A stretch of 64,000 bases of DNA from contig NZ_CP049786.1 in NCBI RefSeq assembly GCF_011290365.1, positions 3,968,001 through 4,032,000 on the forward strand. The letters run 5' to 3'. Position numbers and translations under genes: made by a program. Numbering within the stretch: position 1 is the first letter of the stretch; each line of letters starts with the position of its first letter. Of this stretch, positions 56,260-64,000 are shown in pieces. Origin of the DNA: Leclercia sp. 29361 (GTDB lineage: Bacteria; Pseudomonadota; Gammaproteobacteria; Enterobacterales; Enterobacteriaceae). The notes under the pieces are model-generated. The model saw only the letters and a program-made list of their open reading frames with translations. It made no database searches and was not told the origin of the DNA.

Positions 56260-57492
56260 CTAGTACAGCAGACGCGCGCGAATCGTGCCTGGAATAGCCT
56301 TCATCCCCTGCAGCGCTTTCTCTGCAACGTCTTCATCCGCTTCGATATCAATAACCACATAACCCATCTGGGCGTTAGTTTGCAGATACTGTGCGGCGAT
56401 GTTCACGTCCTGCTCAGCGAAGATCTGGTTAATGGCCGTCAGCACGCCTGGACGGTTTTCGTGGATGTGCAGCAGACGACGTCCACCGTGCAGCGGCAGA
56501 GAGACTTCAGGGAAGTTGACCGCCGACAGGGTTGAGCCGTTGTCAGAGTATTTGCTCAGCTTACCGGCCACTTCGAGACCAATGTTTTCCTGCGCTTCCT
56601 GAGTAGAGCCCCCGATGTGCGGAGTCAGGATCACGTTGTCGAACTCACACAGCGGCGAGGTGAACGGATCGCTGTTGGTCGCCGGTTCGGTCGGGAAGAC
56701 ATCGATGGCAGCACCCGCCAGATGTTTGCTTTTCAGGGCTTCGCACAGCGCCGGGATATCCACTACCGTACCGCGCGCGGCGTTGATCAGCAGCGAGCCC
56801 GGCTTCATCAGCGCCAGCTCTTCTGCACCCATCATGTTTTTGGTGGAGGCGTTTTCCGGCACGTGCAGGCTCACGACATCGCTCATGTTGAGCAGGTCGG
56901 AGAGATGCTGAACCTGAGTGGCATTCCCCAGCGGCAGCTTGTTTTCGATGTCGTAGAAGAAGACGTGCATCCCCAGCGATTCCGCCAGAATGCCCAGCTG
57001 CGTGCCGATGTGGCCGTAGCCGATAATGCCCAGCTTTTTACCACGCGCTTCAAAAGAGCCGGATGCCAGTTTATTCCAGATCCCGCGGTGGGCCTTGGCA
57101 TTAGCTTCAGGGATGCCACGCAGCAGCAGCAGAAGTTCACCGATCACCAGCTCCGCCACGGAACGGGTATTGGAGAATGGCGCGTTGAATACCGGGATAC
57201 CGCGCTTCGCAGCAGCATTGAGATCGACCTGGTTGGTGCCGATACAGAAGCAGCCAATCGCAACCAGTTTTTCTGCTGCGGCAATAACGTCTTCAGTCAG
57301 GTGGGTACGGGATCGCAGGCCAATGAAGTGGGCGTCACGGATCGACTCTTTCAGCTGTTCGGTATCCAGCGCGCCTTTGTGAAATTCGATGTTGGTGTAA
57401 CCTGCCGCACGAAGGTTATCCAGTGCTTTCTGATGCACCCCTTCGACCAGCAGAAATTTAATCTTGTCTTTCTCCAGTGATACCTTTGCCAT
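56260..57492 (-). CDS. serA: D-3-phosphoglycerate dehydrogenase
   Basis: A 410-residue NAD enzyme, first step of serine synthesis. The NAD motif is IGYGHIGTQLG, the catalytic histidine is in LTPHIGGSTQEAQENIG, and a C-terminal ACT domain (from about residue 337) binds serine for feedback inhibition. The start at 57492 is chosen because MAKVSLEKDKIKFLLVEGVH matches E. coli; a much longer in-frame start adds 70 unrelated residues. Promoter regulation by Lrp is known in E. coli. Confidence 0.96.
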   Translation of the reverse strand: MAKVSLEKDKIKFLLVEGVHQKALDNLRAAGYTNIEFHKGALDTEQLKESIRDAHFIGLRSRTHLTEDVIAAAEKLVAIGCFCIGTNQVDLNAAAKRGIPVFNAPFSNTRSVAELVIGELLLLLRGIPEANAKAHRGIWNKLASGSFEARGKKLGIIGYGHIGTQLGILAESLGMHVFFYDIENKLPLGNATQVQHLSDLLNMSDVVSLHVPENASTKNMMGAEELALMKPGSLLINAARGTVVDIPALCEALKSKHLAGAAIDVFPTEPATNSDPFTSPLCEFDNVILTPHIGGSTQEAQENIGLEVAGKLSKYSDNGSTLSAVNFPEVSLPLHGGRRLLHIHENRPGVLTAINQIFAEQDVNIAAQYLQTNAQMGYVVIDIEADEDVAEKALQGMKAIPGTIRARLLY

Positions 57493-57723
57493 TTCCCCGA
57501 CCCTGTCTGATTGTCTGAACTGTTGTTGTGCTGGATTGAAATCCGCTCCAGCCAACATATCAAAAAAAACTATTGCAGCAATATGAACGTTTGCGTCGGG
57601 ACTCTGAAGAAATGTCATACAGCGCCAATTGGCAGTGAAATATGCTGTGGAGGAATACGAAAGCGGCAGGATCGTCAGGAGAGAATTAGAAATGTGACAC
57701 AAGTCACCGAATATCGCTGTTGC

Positions 57724-57754
57724 AAAAAAAGTTAGCGGGGGGAGGCTCCCCCCG
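57724..57754 (-). terminator. Hairpin after rpiA
   Basis: CGGGGGGAG/CTCCCCCCG arms and, on the minus strand, a run of seven T that starts 5 bases beyond the stem. Confidence 0.7.
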
Positions 57755-57759
57755 TCAGA

Positions 57760-58419
57760 TCATTTCACGATGGTTTTGACGCCATCGGCGGTGCCGATCA
57801 GCGCGACATCCGCGCCACGATTGGCGAATAACCCTACGGTTACCACGCCTGGCAGACCATTGATGGCATTCTCCAGCGCCACGGCGTCGAGGATCTCCAG
57901 ACCGTGAACATCCAGAATCACGTTCCCGTTATCCGTCACCACGCCCTGACGGTATTCCGGGCGGCCACCCAGTTTCACCAGCTCGCGGGCAACCGCGCTG
58001 CGCGCCATCGGGATCACTTCAACCGGCAGCGGGAAGTTGCCGAGGATATCGACCTGCTTGGAGGCATCGGCGATACAGATAAACTTGTCCGCCACGGAGG
58101 CGATGATTTTCTCGCGCGTCAGCGCCGCGCCACCGCCCTTGATCATCTGCATATGGCCGTTGATCTCATCCGCGCCGTCGACGTAGATCCCCAGACGGTC
58201 AACGTCGTTGAGATCGAAAACGGTGATCCCCAGGCTTTTCAGCTTTTCCGTGGAGGCATCGGAGCTGGAAACCGCGCCCTCGATCTGGCCTTTCATGGTG
58301 CCCAGCGCATCAATAAAGTGTGCTGCCGTTGACCCTGTGCCCACGCCGACAATGGTACCCGGCTGTACATACTGGAGAGCGGCCCATCCTACTGCTTTTT
58401 TCAGTTCATCCTGCGTCAT
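57760..58419 (-). CDS. rpiA: Ribose-5-phosphate isomerase A
   Basis: A 219-residue enzyme of the pentose-phosphate pathway. The substrate loop is [12 protein letters not shown], the catalytic acidic residues are in DGADEIN, and [11 protein letters not shown] follows. The start at 58419 gives the standard length ([15 protein letters not shown]). It is divergent from argP. Confidence 0.96.
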   Translation of the reverse strand: MTQDELKKAVGWAALQYVQPGTIVGVGTGSTAAHFIDALGTMKGQIEGAVSSSDASTEKLKSLGITVFDLNDVDRLGIYVDGADEINGHMQMIKGGGAALTREKIIASVADKFICIADASKQVDILGNFPLPVEVIPMARSAVARELVKLGGRPEYRQGVVTDNGNVILDVHGLEILDAVALENAINGLPGVVTVGLFANRGADVALIGTADGVKTIVK

Positions 58420-58569
58420 GATCTCGTGCCCGTGGTGATTTTGCGTGACGCGCATTATAGAGCATTCGCCTGCGCCATGTGATCTGCGAGGTCACCAATT
58501 TCGTCTGTATCAAACATAAAATTATGTCATAGTGCGAAGTATTGAATTTTTTGGGAGTCAGCCAGAGCA

Positions 58570-59463
58570 ATGAAACGTCCGGACTACAGAACATTACAGG
58601 CGCTTGATGCCGTTATTCGTGAACGCGGATTCGAACGCGCAGCACAAAAGCTGTGCATTACCCAATCCGCTGTTTCACAACGAATCAAACAGCTTGAGAA
58701 CATGTTCGGGCAGCCGCTGCTGGTTCGTACCGTGCCGCCGCGTCCAACCGAACAGGGGCAAAAGCTGCTGGCACTGCTGCGTCAGGTTGAGCTGCTGGAA
58801 GATGAGTGGCTGGGCGATGAACAGACCGGCTCCACGCCGCTGCTGCTCTCGCTGGCGGTCAACGCCGACAGTCTGGCAACCTGGCTCCTCCCTGCCCTCG
58901 CCCCGGTGCTGGCCGATTCGCCTATTCGCCTGAATCTGCAGGTTGAAGACGAAACCCGTACCCAGGAGCGTCTGCGCCGCGGTGAAGTAGTGGGTGCAGT
59001 CAGTATCCAGCCTCAGGCGCTGCCAAGCTGCCTGGTGGATCAGCTGGGGGCGCTGGATTATCTGTTCGTTGGCTCAAAAGCCTTTGCCGAGCGTTACTTC
59101 CCGAATGGCGTTACCCGCGCGGCGCTGCTGAAAGCACCTGCCGTGGCCTTTGACCATCTTGATGACATGCATCAGGCATTTTTACAGCAGAACTTCGACC
59201 TGCCGCCGGGCAGCGTACCCTGCCATATCGTGAACTCCTCCGAAGCCTTCGTGCAGCTGGCACGTCAGGGCACCACCTGCTGCATGATCCCGCATCTGCA
59301 GATCGAGAAAGAGCTGAACAGCGGCGAGCTGATCGACCTGACACCAGGCTTACACCAGCGCCGTATGCTCTACTGGCACCGCTTTGCCCCGGAAAGCCGG
59401 ATGATGCGCAACGTCACCGACGCGCTGCTGGCCCATGGACATAAAGTCCTGCGTCAGGACTAA
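58570..59463 (+). CDS. argP: LysR-family activator ArgP (IciA)
   Basis: A 297-residue LysR-type regulator. The HTH is in [21 protein letters not shown] to [15 protein letters not shown]. ArgP activates argO when arginine is high and is held inactive by lysine; argO is in this window 0.9 kb downstream. A strong terminator follows. Confidence 0.96.
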   Translation: MKRPDYRTLQALDAVIRERGFERAAQKLCITQSAVSQRIKQLENMFGQPLLVRTVPPRPTEQGQKLLALLRQVELLEDEWLGDEQTGSTPLLLSLAVNADSLATWLLPALAPVLADSPIRLNLQVEDETRTQERLRRGEVVGAVSIQPQALPSCLVDQLGALDYLFVGSKAFAERYFPNGVTRAALLKAPAVAFDHLDDMHQAFLQQNFDLPPGSVPCHIVNSSEAFVQLARQGTTCCMIPHLQIEKELNSGELIDLTPGLHQRRMLYWHRFAPESRMMRNVTDALLAHGHKVLRQD

Positions 59464-59465
59464 TA

Positions 59466-59504
59466 AAAAGGCCGGGTCGCATTAACGCTGACCCGGCCTT
59501 TTTT
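59466..59504 (+). terminator. Terminator of argP
   Basis: AAAAGGCCGGGTC...GACCCGGCCTTTT, a 9-bp or longer GC stem flanked by A- and T-runs; it may also serve yggE on the other strand. Confidence 0.88.
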
Positions 59505-59522
59505 CTGTGCTGAATACCAGAC

Positions 59523-60305
59523 TTACGGTGCTTTAGTCGCCGTATCCTGCTGCTGATTCTGCTGAACCGGCTGAGTCTGCTGGTTCTGCTGCTGACCCTG
59601 CGCTGGCTCCAGTTGGAACACCACGTCAACCTGATCGTCAAACTGAATGGTTGGCTGTTCGTAGGTATCCTGCGCAGAGACTGGCGCCGCTTCCGCTTTC
59701 ATCATGCGTACCATCGGGCTCGGCTGATAGTTAGAGACGTGGTAACGGACGCTGTAAACCGGGCCCAGCTTGCTGTTAAAGCCAGAAGCCAGCTGCTGCG
59801 CCTGACGCACGGCATCATCAATCGCCGCTTTACGCGCTTCGTCTTTATACTTCTCTGGTTGCGCAACACCCAGGGAGACAGAACGGATTTCGTTCAGACC
59901 CGCTTTCAGCGCGCCATCCAGCAGGGAGTTGAGCTTATCAAGCTGACGTACCGTGACTTCCACGGTACGCACCGCGCGGTAACCTTTCAGGATGCTTTTG
60001 CCATCCTTATAGTCATAATCCGGCTGAGTACGCAGGTTGGCAGAATTGATATCTTTTTTAGCGACGCCGTTCTGCTCCAGGAAAGAGAGATATTGCGCAA
60101 CGCGATCGTCTGCCTGTTTCTTGGCGGTAGCGGCATCTTTTGCCGCCACGTTCACTTCGATGGCTAAGGTTGCAATATCCGGGGCCGCATCAACGCTGGC
60201 GGTACCGGAGGTCACAATGTGCGGGCTGTCAGGCAGTTCACTGGCCTGAACGGATGCTGCGCCAAAACCCATTAATGCCGCCAGGGCGATTACATTCAAC
60301 TTCAC
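59523..60305 (-). CDS. yggE: SIMPL-domain periplasmic protein YggE
   Basis: A 260-residue secreted protein with one SIMPL domain. The start is the GTG at 60305: GGAGG stands 6 bases before it, and MKLNVIALAALMG aligns with E. coli YggE. A signal peptide ends near SVQA. The end of the protein is a glutamine-rich tail (about 30 residues with QQQNQQ repeats), longer than in E. coli. E. coli YggE is linked to lower oxidative stress; its mechanism is unknown. Confidence 0.92.
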   Translation of the reverse strand: MKLNVIALAALMGFGAASVQASELPDSPHIVTSGTASVDAAPDIATLAIEVNVAAKDAATAKKQADDRVAQYLSFLEQNGVAKKDINSANLRTQPDYDYKDGKSILKGYRAVRTVEVTVRQLDKLNSLLDGALKAGLNEIRSVSLGVAQPEKYKDEARKAAIDDAVRQAQQLASGFNSKLGPVYSVRYHVSNYQPSPMVRMMKAEAAPVSAQDTYEQPTIQFDDQVDVVFQLEPAQGQQQNQQTQPVQQNQQQDTATKAP

Positions 60306-60397
60306 TTTTATTCCTCCATGTTGCGAAGAGTGCCCATGTAACAGGGCGCATGCCAGCAAGCTTAGCGGCTGCTGGTCGAATGTCCATAAGACAACGC

Positions 60398-61033
60398 TTA
60401 GTAGAATAGTTCCCGAATATGATGAATCCCCTCTTTCGCCAGCTGGAAAGCGATAACCCACATCACCACACCGACCAGGCCGTTGATAATGCGCTGGGCT
60501 TTGGCGGTGCGCAGACGGGGAGCCAGCCAGGCGGCAAGCAGCGCCAGCCCAAAGAACCACAGGAAAGAGGCGCTGACGGTACCCAGTGCAAACCAGCGTC
60601 TCGGCTCGGCATCAAGCTGACCGCCCAGGCTACCCAGCACCACGAAGGTATCCAGATAAACATGCGGGTTGAGCCAGGTGACCGCCAGCATGGTGACGAT
60701 AATTTTCCAGCGCCCCTGCTTCATCACTTCGGCGCTGGCCAGCTCAATATTGCTGCCCATCGCCGTTTTCAGGGCGCCAAAGCCATACCACAGCAGAAAC
60801 GCGACGCCGCCCCAGGTGACCAGCGCCAGCAGCCAGGGGGACTGCATCAGCAGCGCGCTACCGCCAAAAATACCGGCGCAGATCAGGAGCATATCGCTCA
60901 CCGCGCAGAGCAACGCAATCATCAGATGATACTGACGACGAATACCCTGATTCATGACGAACGCATTTTGCGGGCCGAGAGGCAGGATCATCGCTGCGCC
61001 AATCATAAGCCCTTGAATGTAAAAAGATAACAT
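60398..61033 (-). CDS. argO: Arginine exporter ArgO
   Basis: A 211-residue LysE-family exporter with about six membrane segments. The conserved [22 protein letters not shown] follows the first segment. It exports arginine (and canavanine) and is activated by ArgP. It is separate in sequence from the LysE-type gene at 30032-30682. Confidence 0.95.
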   Translation of the reverse strand: MLSFYIQGLMIGAAMILPLGPQNAFVMNQGIRRQYHLMIALLCAVSDMLLICAGIFGGSALLMQSPWLLALVTWGGVAFLLWYGFGALKTAMGSNIELASAEVMKQGRWKIIVTMLAVTWLNPHVYLDTFVVLGSLGGQLDAEPRRWFALGTVSASFLWFFGLALLAAWLAPRLRTAKAQRIINGLVGVVMWVIAFQLAKEGIHHIRELFY

Positions 61034-61130
61034 GAAAATTAATCTCAGGAAGCTGTCTTAAGGGCAGACTATACTGCGGGAGGATAATAAGAGGAAATGG
61101 ATAATATTAATTGGCAATAAGCAGAACTAA

Positions 61131-61162
61131 TTAAACCCGACACGCATTGCGCATGCCGGGTT
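61131..61162 (-). terminator. Hairpin after mscS
   Basis: Arms AACCCGGCATGC and GCGTGTCGGGTT (two G-T pairs) with a 5-base loop, then TTAATT on the minus strand. Confidence 0.65.
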
Positions 61163-61174
61163 ACCTGGAAAACG

Positions 61175-62032
61175 TTATTCCGCCGGCTCTTTCACACGCT
61201 TGAAGTTCACGTCCATCTGCGGGTACGGGAAGCTGATACCGTTGGCGTCAAAGTCGCGTTTCACGCGTTCCAGCACATCCCAGTAAACGCTCTGCAGATC
61301 GCCGCTGTGGCTCCAGATGCGCACCACAAAGTTGATAGATGAAGCACCCAGCTCGTTCAGGCGAACGGTCATCTCACGATCTTTCAGAATGCGGTCATCC
61401 GACTCGATAATGTTAGTCAGGAGCTGCTTAACCTTGTCGATATCCGAGTCGTACGCCACGCCAATGATGAACTCATTGCGACGGACCGGTTCACGAGAGA
61501 AGTTAATGATGTTGTTGGCGATGATTTTCCCGTTCGGGATCACGACCATCCGGCCATCCGCGCTGCGCAGGGTGGTAGAGAAGATCTGCACCTGCAGCAC
61601 GGTACCGGCCACGCCGCCGAGATCAACATATTCGCCAGAGCGGAACGGACGGAAGGTCACCAGCAGTACCCCGGCCGCCAGGTTCGACAGCGAGCCCTGC
61701 AAGGCCAGACCAATTGCCAGACCGGCGGCACCCAGCACGGCGATAACCGATGCCGTTTGCACCCCGACACGGCCCAGAGCCGCAATCAGCGTAAACGCGA
61801 TAACGCCGTAGCGCACCAGTGCGGAGAGGAAATCTGCCACCGTGGCATCAATATGACGCGCCCGCATCACGCGGTTAACCGCATTAGAGATGATGCGCGC
61901 CACGATCATACCGATGATGATAATGGCGATGGCCGCCACAATGTTTACGGCGTAACTCAACAGCAATGCCTGGTTACGCACCAGCCAGGAGCCCGCGTTA
62001 TTGATGCTATCTACAACACCGAGATCTTCCAT
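61175..62032 (-). CDS. mscS: Small-conductance mechanosensitive channel MscS
   Basis: A 285-residue inner-membrane channel that opens on hypo-osmotic shock. Three N-terminal membrane segments are seen; the pore-lining TM3 is the Gly/Ala-rich [19 protein letters not shown]. The cytoplasmic beta domain ([17 protein letters not shown]) and C-terminal part are complete. It is followed in the backbone by fbaA. Confidence 0.96.
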   Translation of the reverse strand: MEDLGVVDSINNAGSWLVRNQALLLSYAVNIVAAIAIIIIGMIVARIISNAVNRVMRARHIDATVADFLSALVRYGVIAFTLIAALGRVGVQTASVIAVLGAAGLAIGLALQGSLSNLAAGVLLVTFRPFRSGEYVDLGGVAGTVLQVQIFSTTLRSADGRMVVIPNGKIIANNIINFSREPVRRNEFIIGVAYDSDIDKVKQLLTNIIESDDRILKDREMTVRLNELGASSINFVVRIWSHSGDLQSVYWDVLERVKRDFDANGISFPYPQMDVNFKRVKEPAE

Positions 62033-62168
62033 TCAATATTCCTTATCTAAGCAAACCATAGAAATGCATCCCCCATCGAGGCAGGCAAGTTAGTTAAGGG
62101 TAAACAAAAGCGAGGGCTTTTGCCAAACAGATCACATAAATAGTGCCCGTAGCCAGTTGAAAAAGCAT

Positions 62169-62197
62169 AAAAAAAGCCCGCGATTACCGCGGGCTTT
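62169..62197 (-). terminator. Terminator of fbaA
   Basis: On the minus strand: AAAGCCCGCGGTAATCGCGG then GCTTTTTTT, a strong hairpin plus T-run. Confidence 0.9.
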
Positions 62198-62219
62198 CTG
62201 AGGCTATCAGCAGTGCAAA

Positions 62220-63299
62220 TTACAGAACGTCAACCGCGTTCAGCTCTTTGAATGCCTGCTCCAGACGCGTCACCATAGAGGCCTGGGCTGAACGCAGCCA
62301 TACGCGTGGATCGTAGTATTTCTTGTTCGGCTGGTCTTCGCCTTTCGGGTTGCCCAGCTGGCCCTGCAGATAAGCTTCGTTGGTTTTGTAGTACTGCAGG
62401 ATACCGTCCCAGGTTGCCCATTGGGTGTCGGTATCGATGTTCATTTTGATAACACCGTAGCTTACGGAGTCTTTGATTTCCTGAGCAGAAGAACCGGAAC
62501 CGCCGTGGAAGACGAAGTTCAGGCTGTTGTGCGGCAGGTTGTGTTTCTTGGAAACGTATTCCTGAGAATCACGCAGAATCGTCGGGGTCAGAACCACGTT
62601 GCCTGGCTTGTACACGCCGTGTACGTTACCGAAGGAGGCAGCGATGGTGAAGCGTGGGCTGATTTTGCTCAGCTCGGTATACGCGTAATCAACGTCTTCT
62701 GGCTGAGTGTACAGGGCAGAAGCGTCCATGTGGCTGTTGTCCACACCATCTTCTTCGCCACCGGTGCAACCCAGTTCGATTTCCAGAGTCATGTCCATTT
62801 TGGCCATGCGCGCCAGGTATTTGGAGCAGATCTCGATGTTCTCTTCCAGAGACTCTTCAGACAGGTCGATCATGTGAGAAGAGAACAGTGGCTTACCGGT
62901 TGCTGCGAAGTGTTTTTCGCCCGCGTCCAGCAGACCGTCGATCCACGGCAGCAGTTTCTTCGCGCAGTGGTCAGTGTGCAGGATAACCGGAACACCGTAG
63001 TGCTCAGCCATCTGGTGTACGTGATGTGCGCCAGAGATTGCGCCCAGGATTGCCGCGCCCTGAGGAACGTCAGTTTTCACGCCTTTACCTGCGATAAACG
63101 CAGCACCGCCGTTAGAGAACTGAACGATTACCGGAGCTTTAACTTTTGCTGCGGCTTCCAGTACGGCGTTAATAGAGTCGGTACCGACGCAGTTAACCGC
63201 TGGCAGAGCAAAGTTGTTTTCTTTTGCTACCTGGAACACCTTCTGAACGTCATCACCAGTGATCACGCCAGGTTTTACGAAATCAAAAATTTTAGACAT
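62220..63299 (-). CDS. fbaA: Fructose-bisphosphate aldolase, class II
   Basis: A 359-residue zinc aldolase of glycolysis. The zinc and catalytic residues are in VILHTDHCAKK (D110, H111) and the substrate loop is VFHGGSGSSAQEI. Length and sequence match E. coli FbaA. It follows pgk by about 90 bases, as in the epd-pgk-fbaA operon, and has a strong terminator. Confidence 0.97.
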   Translation of the reverse strand: MSKIFDFVKPGVITGDDVQKVFQVAKENNFALPAVNCVGTDSINAVLEAAAKVKAPVIVQFSNGGAAFIAGKGVKTDVPQGAAILGAISGAHHVHQMAEHYGVPVILHTDHCAKKLLPWIDGLLDAGEKHFAATGKPLFSSHMIDLSEESLEENIEICSKYLARMAKMDMTLEIELGCTGGEEDGVDNSHMDASALYTQPEDVDYAYTELSKISPRFTIAASFGNVHGVYKPGNVVLTPTILRDSQEYVSKKHNLPHNSLNFVFHGGSGSSAQEIKDSVSYGVIKMNIDTDTQWATWDGILQYYKTNEAYLQGQLGNPKGEDQPNKKYYDPRVWLRSAQASMVTRLEQAFKELNAVDVL

Positions 63300-63388
63300 G
63301 TTGCGAGTCCTGTATCTTCGGCCTTGGAAAGGGGCGAGCTCTTAAAAGCACGCTGAAAATTGGGCAGGTTTCCCTGCCCTAAAATGGC

Positions 63389-64000
63389 TTACTTCTTAGC
63401 GCGCTCTTCGAGCATGGCTACTGCTGGCAGAACTTTGCCTTCCACGAATTCGAGGAATGCGCCGCCGCCAGTGGAGATGTAGGAGATCTTGTCGGAAATA
63501 CCGAACAGATCGATTGCTGCCAGAGTATCACCGCCGCCAGCAATGGAGAATGCGTCGCTGTCTGCAATCGCGTTAGCCACGATTTCAGTACCTTTACGGA
63601 AGTTCGGGAATTCGAACACGCCAACCGGGCCGTTCCACAGAATGGTTTTCGCATTCTTCAGGATCTCAGCCAGTTTTTCTGCAGAGGCATCGCCCAGGTC
63701 CAGAATCTGCTCTTCATTTTTGATGTCAGAGACAGACTTCAGCTCAGCGGTAGCGGTTTCAGAGAACTCGGTCGCTACGCGAACGTCAGTTGGAACTGGG
63801 ATGTCACAGGTGGTCAGCAGGCGTTTTGCTTCGTCAACCAGGTCTGCTTCGTACAGGGATTTACCCACGTTGTGGCCCTGAGCAGCAACGAAGGTGTTGG
63901 CGATGCCGCCACCGACGATCAGCTGGTCAGCGATTTTGGACAGAGAGTCCAGAACGGTCAGTTTGGTAGAGACTTTAGAACCGCCAACGATAGCAACCAT
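63389..64000 (-). CDS. pgk: Phosphoglycerate kinase, C-terminal half (cut by window edge)
   Basis: The 203 C-terminal residues of phosphoglycerate kinase; the full protein is about 387 residues and the gene continues beyond position 64000. The ATP-binding domain motifs are visible: VGGSKVSTK at the edge, WNGPVGVFE, and GGGDTLAAI near the end. The ATG at the window edge is an internal methionine, not the start. Confidence 0.96.
   Translation of the reverse strand: MVAIVGGSKVSTKLTVLDSLSKIADQLIVGGGIANTFVAAQGHNVGKSLYEADLVDEAKRLLTTCDIPVPTDVRVATEFSETATAELKSVSDIKNEEQILDLGDASAEKLAEILKNAKTILWNGPVGVFEFPNFRKGTEIVANAIADSDAFSIAGGGDTLAAIDLFGISDKISYISTGGGAFLEFVEGKVLPAVAMLEERAKK

Noticed and set aside
57493..57702. 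A 70-residue extension of SerA.
   Set aside because: It covers the serA promoter region, and the start at 57492 gives the standard 410 residues.

Overview
The window is chromosomal DNA of an enterobacterium (order Enterobacterales, family Enterobacteriaceae). From gene order and protein resemblance it lies close to Enterobacter, Lelliottia, Leclercia or Klebsiella; the sequence alone does not fix the species. The backbone galR-lysA-lysR-ygeA-araE-kduD-kduI-yqeF-yqeG-glyU-ygeR-idi-lysS-prfB-recJ-dsbC-xerD-fldB-cptA-sdhE-ygfZ-trhA-yqfB-bglA-ygfF-gcvPHT-ubiIH-pepP-ygfB-zapA-ssrS-fau-serA-rpiA-argP-yggE-argO-mscS-fbaA-pgk is collinear with the 64-66 min region of Escherichia coli. The window cuts galR at its left edge and pgk at its right edge. 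No rRNA, CRISPR array, prophage, transposase or integrase was seen.

Accessory blocks sit between backbone genes. (1) Between galR and lysA is a possible four-gene operon: an orphan PTS EIIC, a GH1 phospho-glycosidase, a UxuR/ExuR-like GntR regulator and an acetyltransferase. A LacI-type regulator is divergent from it. Two operator-like palindromes (TGGTATACCA and TGGCATACCA) lie in the control region and resemble known UxuR/ExuR sites. (2) A pectin-breakdown regulon is wrapped around the backbone genes araE-kduD-kduI: kdgF, togMNAB and one oligogalacturonate lyase on one side, a second lyase and a kdgM porin on the other. KdgR-like palindromes precede kdgF, togM, kduI, the second lyase and kdgM. 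The genes cover uptake through the outer membrane (KdgM), ABC import (TogMNAB), cleavage to unsaturated monomers (Ogl), conversion to DKI (KdgF), isomerisation (KduI) and reduction to 2-keto-3-deoxygluconate (KduD). KdgK, KdgA, KdgR and secreted pectate lyases are not in the window. (3) Between yqeF and yqeG, adjacent in E. coli, are an M20 amidohydrolase with a solitary amino-acid-type binding protein, a cupin, a LysR regulator and a PACE-family efflux protein. (4) Between yqeG and the tRNA-Gly(CCC) gene glyU are yjdI-yjdJ, fabV (an enoyl reductase of a type that tolerates triclosan) and a LysE-type exporter. In E. coli this junction carries the ETT2 island.

The right half (about 31-64 kb) is mostly conserved housekeeping: isoprenoid isomerase, lysyl-tRNA synthetase with RF2 (clear +1 frameshift site), RecJ, DsbC, XerD, flavinylation and Fe-S maintenance proteins, the glycine cleavage operon, ubiquinone hydroxylases, aminopeptidase P, ZapA, 6S RNA, serine and pentose-phosphate genes, the arginine exporter with its activator, a mechanosensitive channel, and the fbaA-pgk glycolytic pair. 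An RpiR-type regulator sits between yqfB and bglA. REP/BIME palindromes and a second palindrome family (CCCTCTCCC...GGGAGAGGG) occupy several intergenic gaps; one REP appears to double as the gcvTHP terminator.
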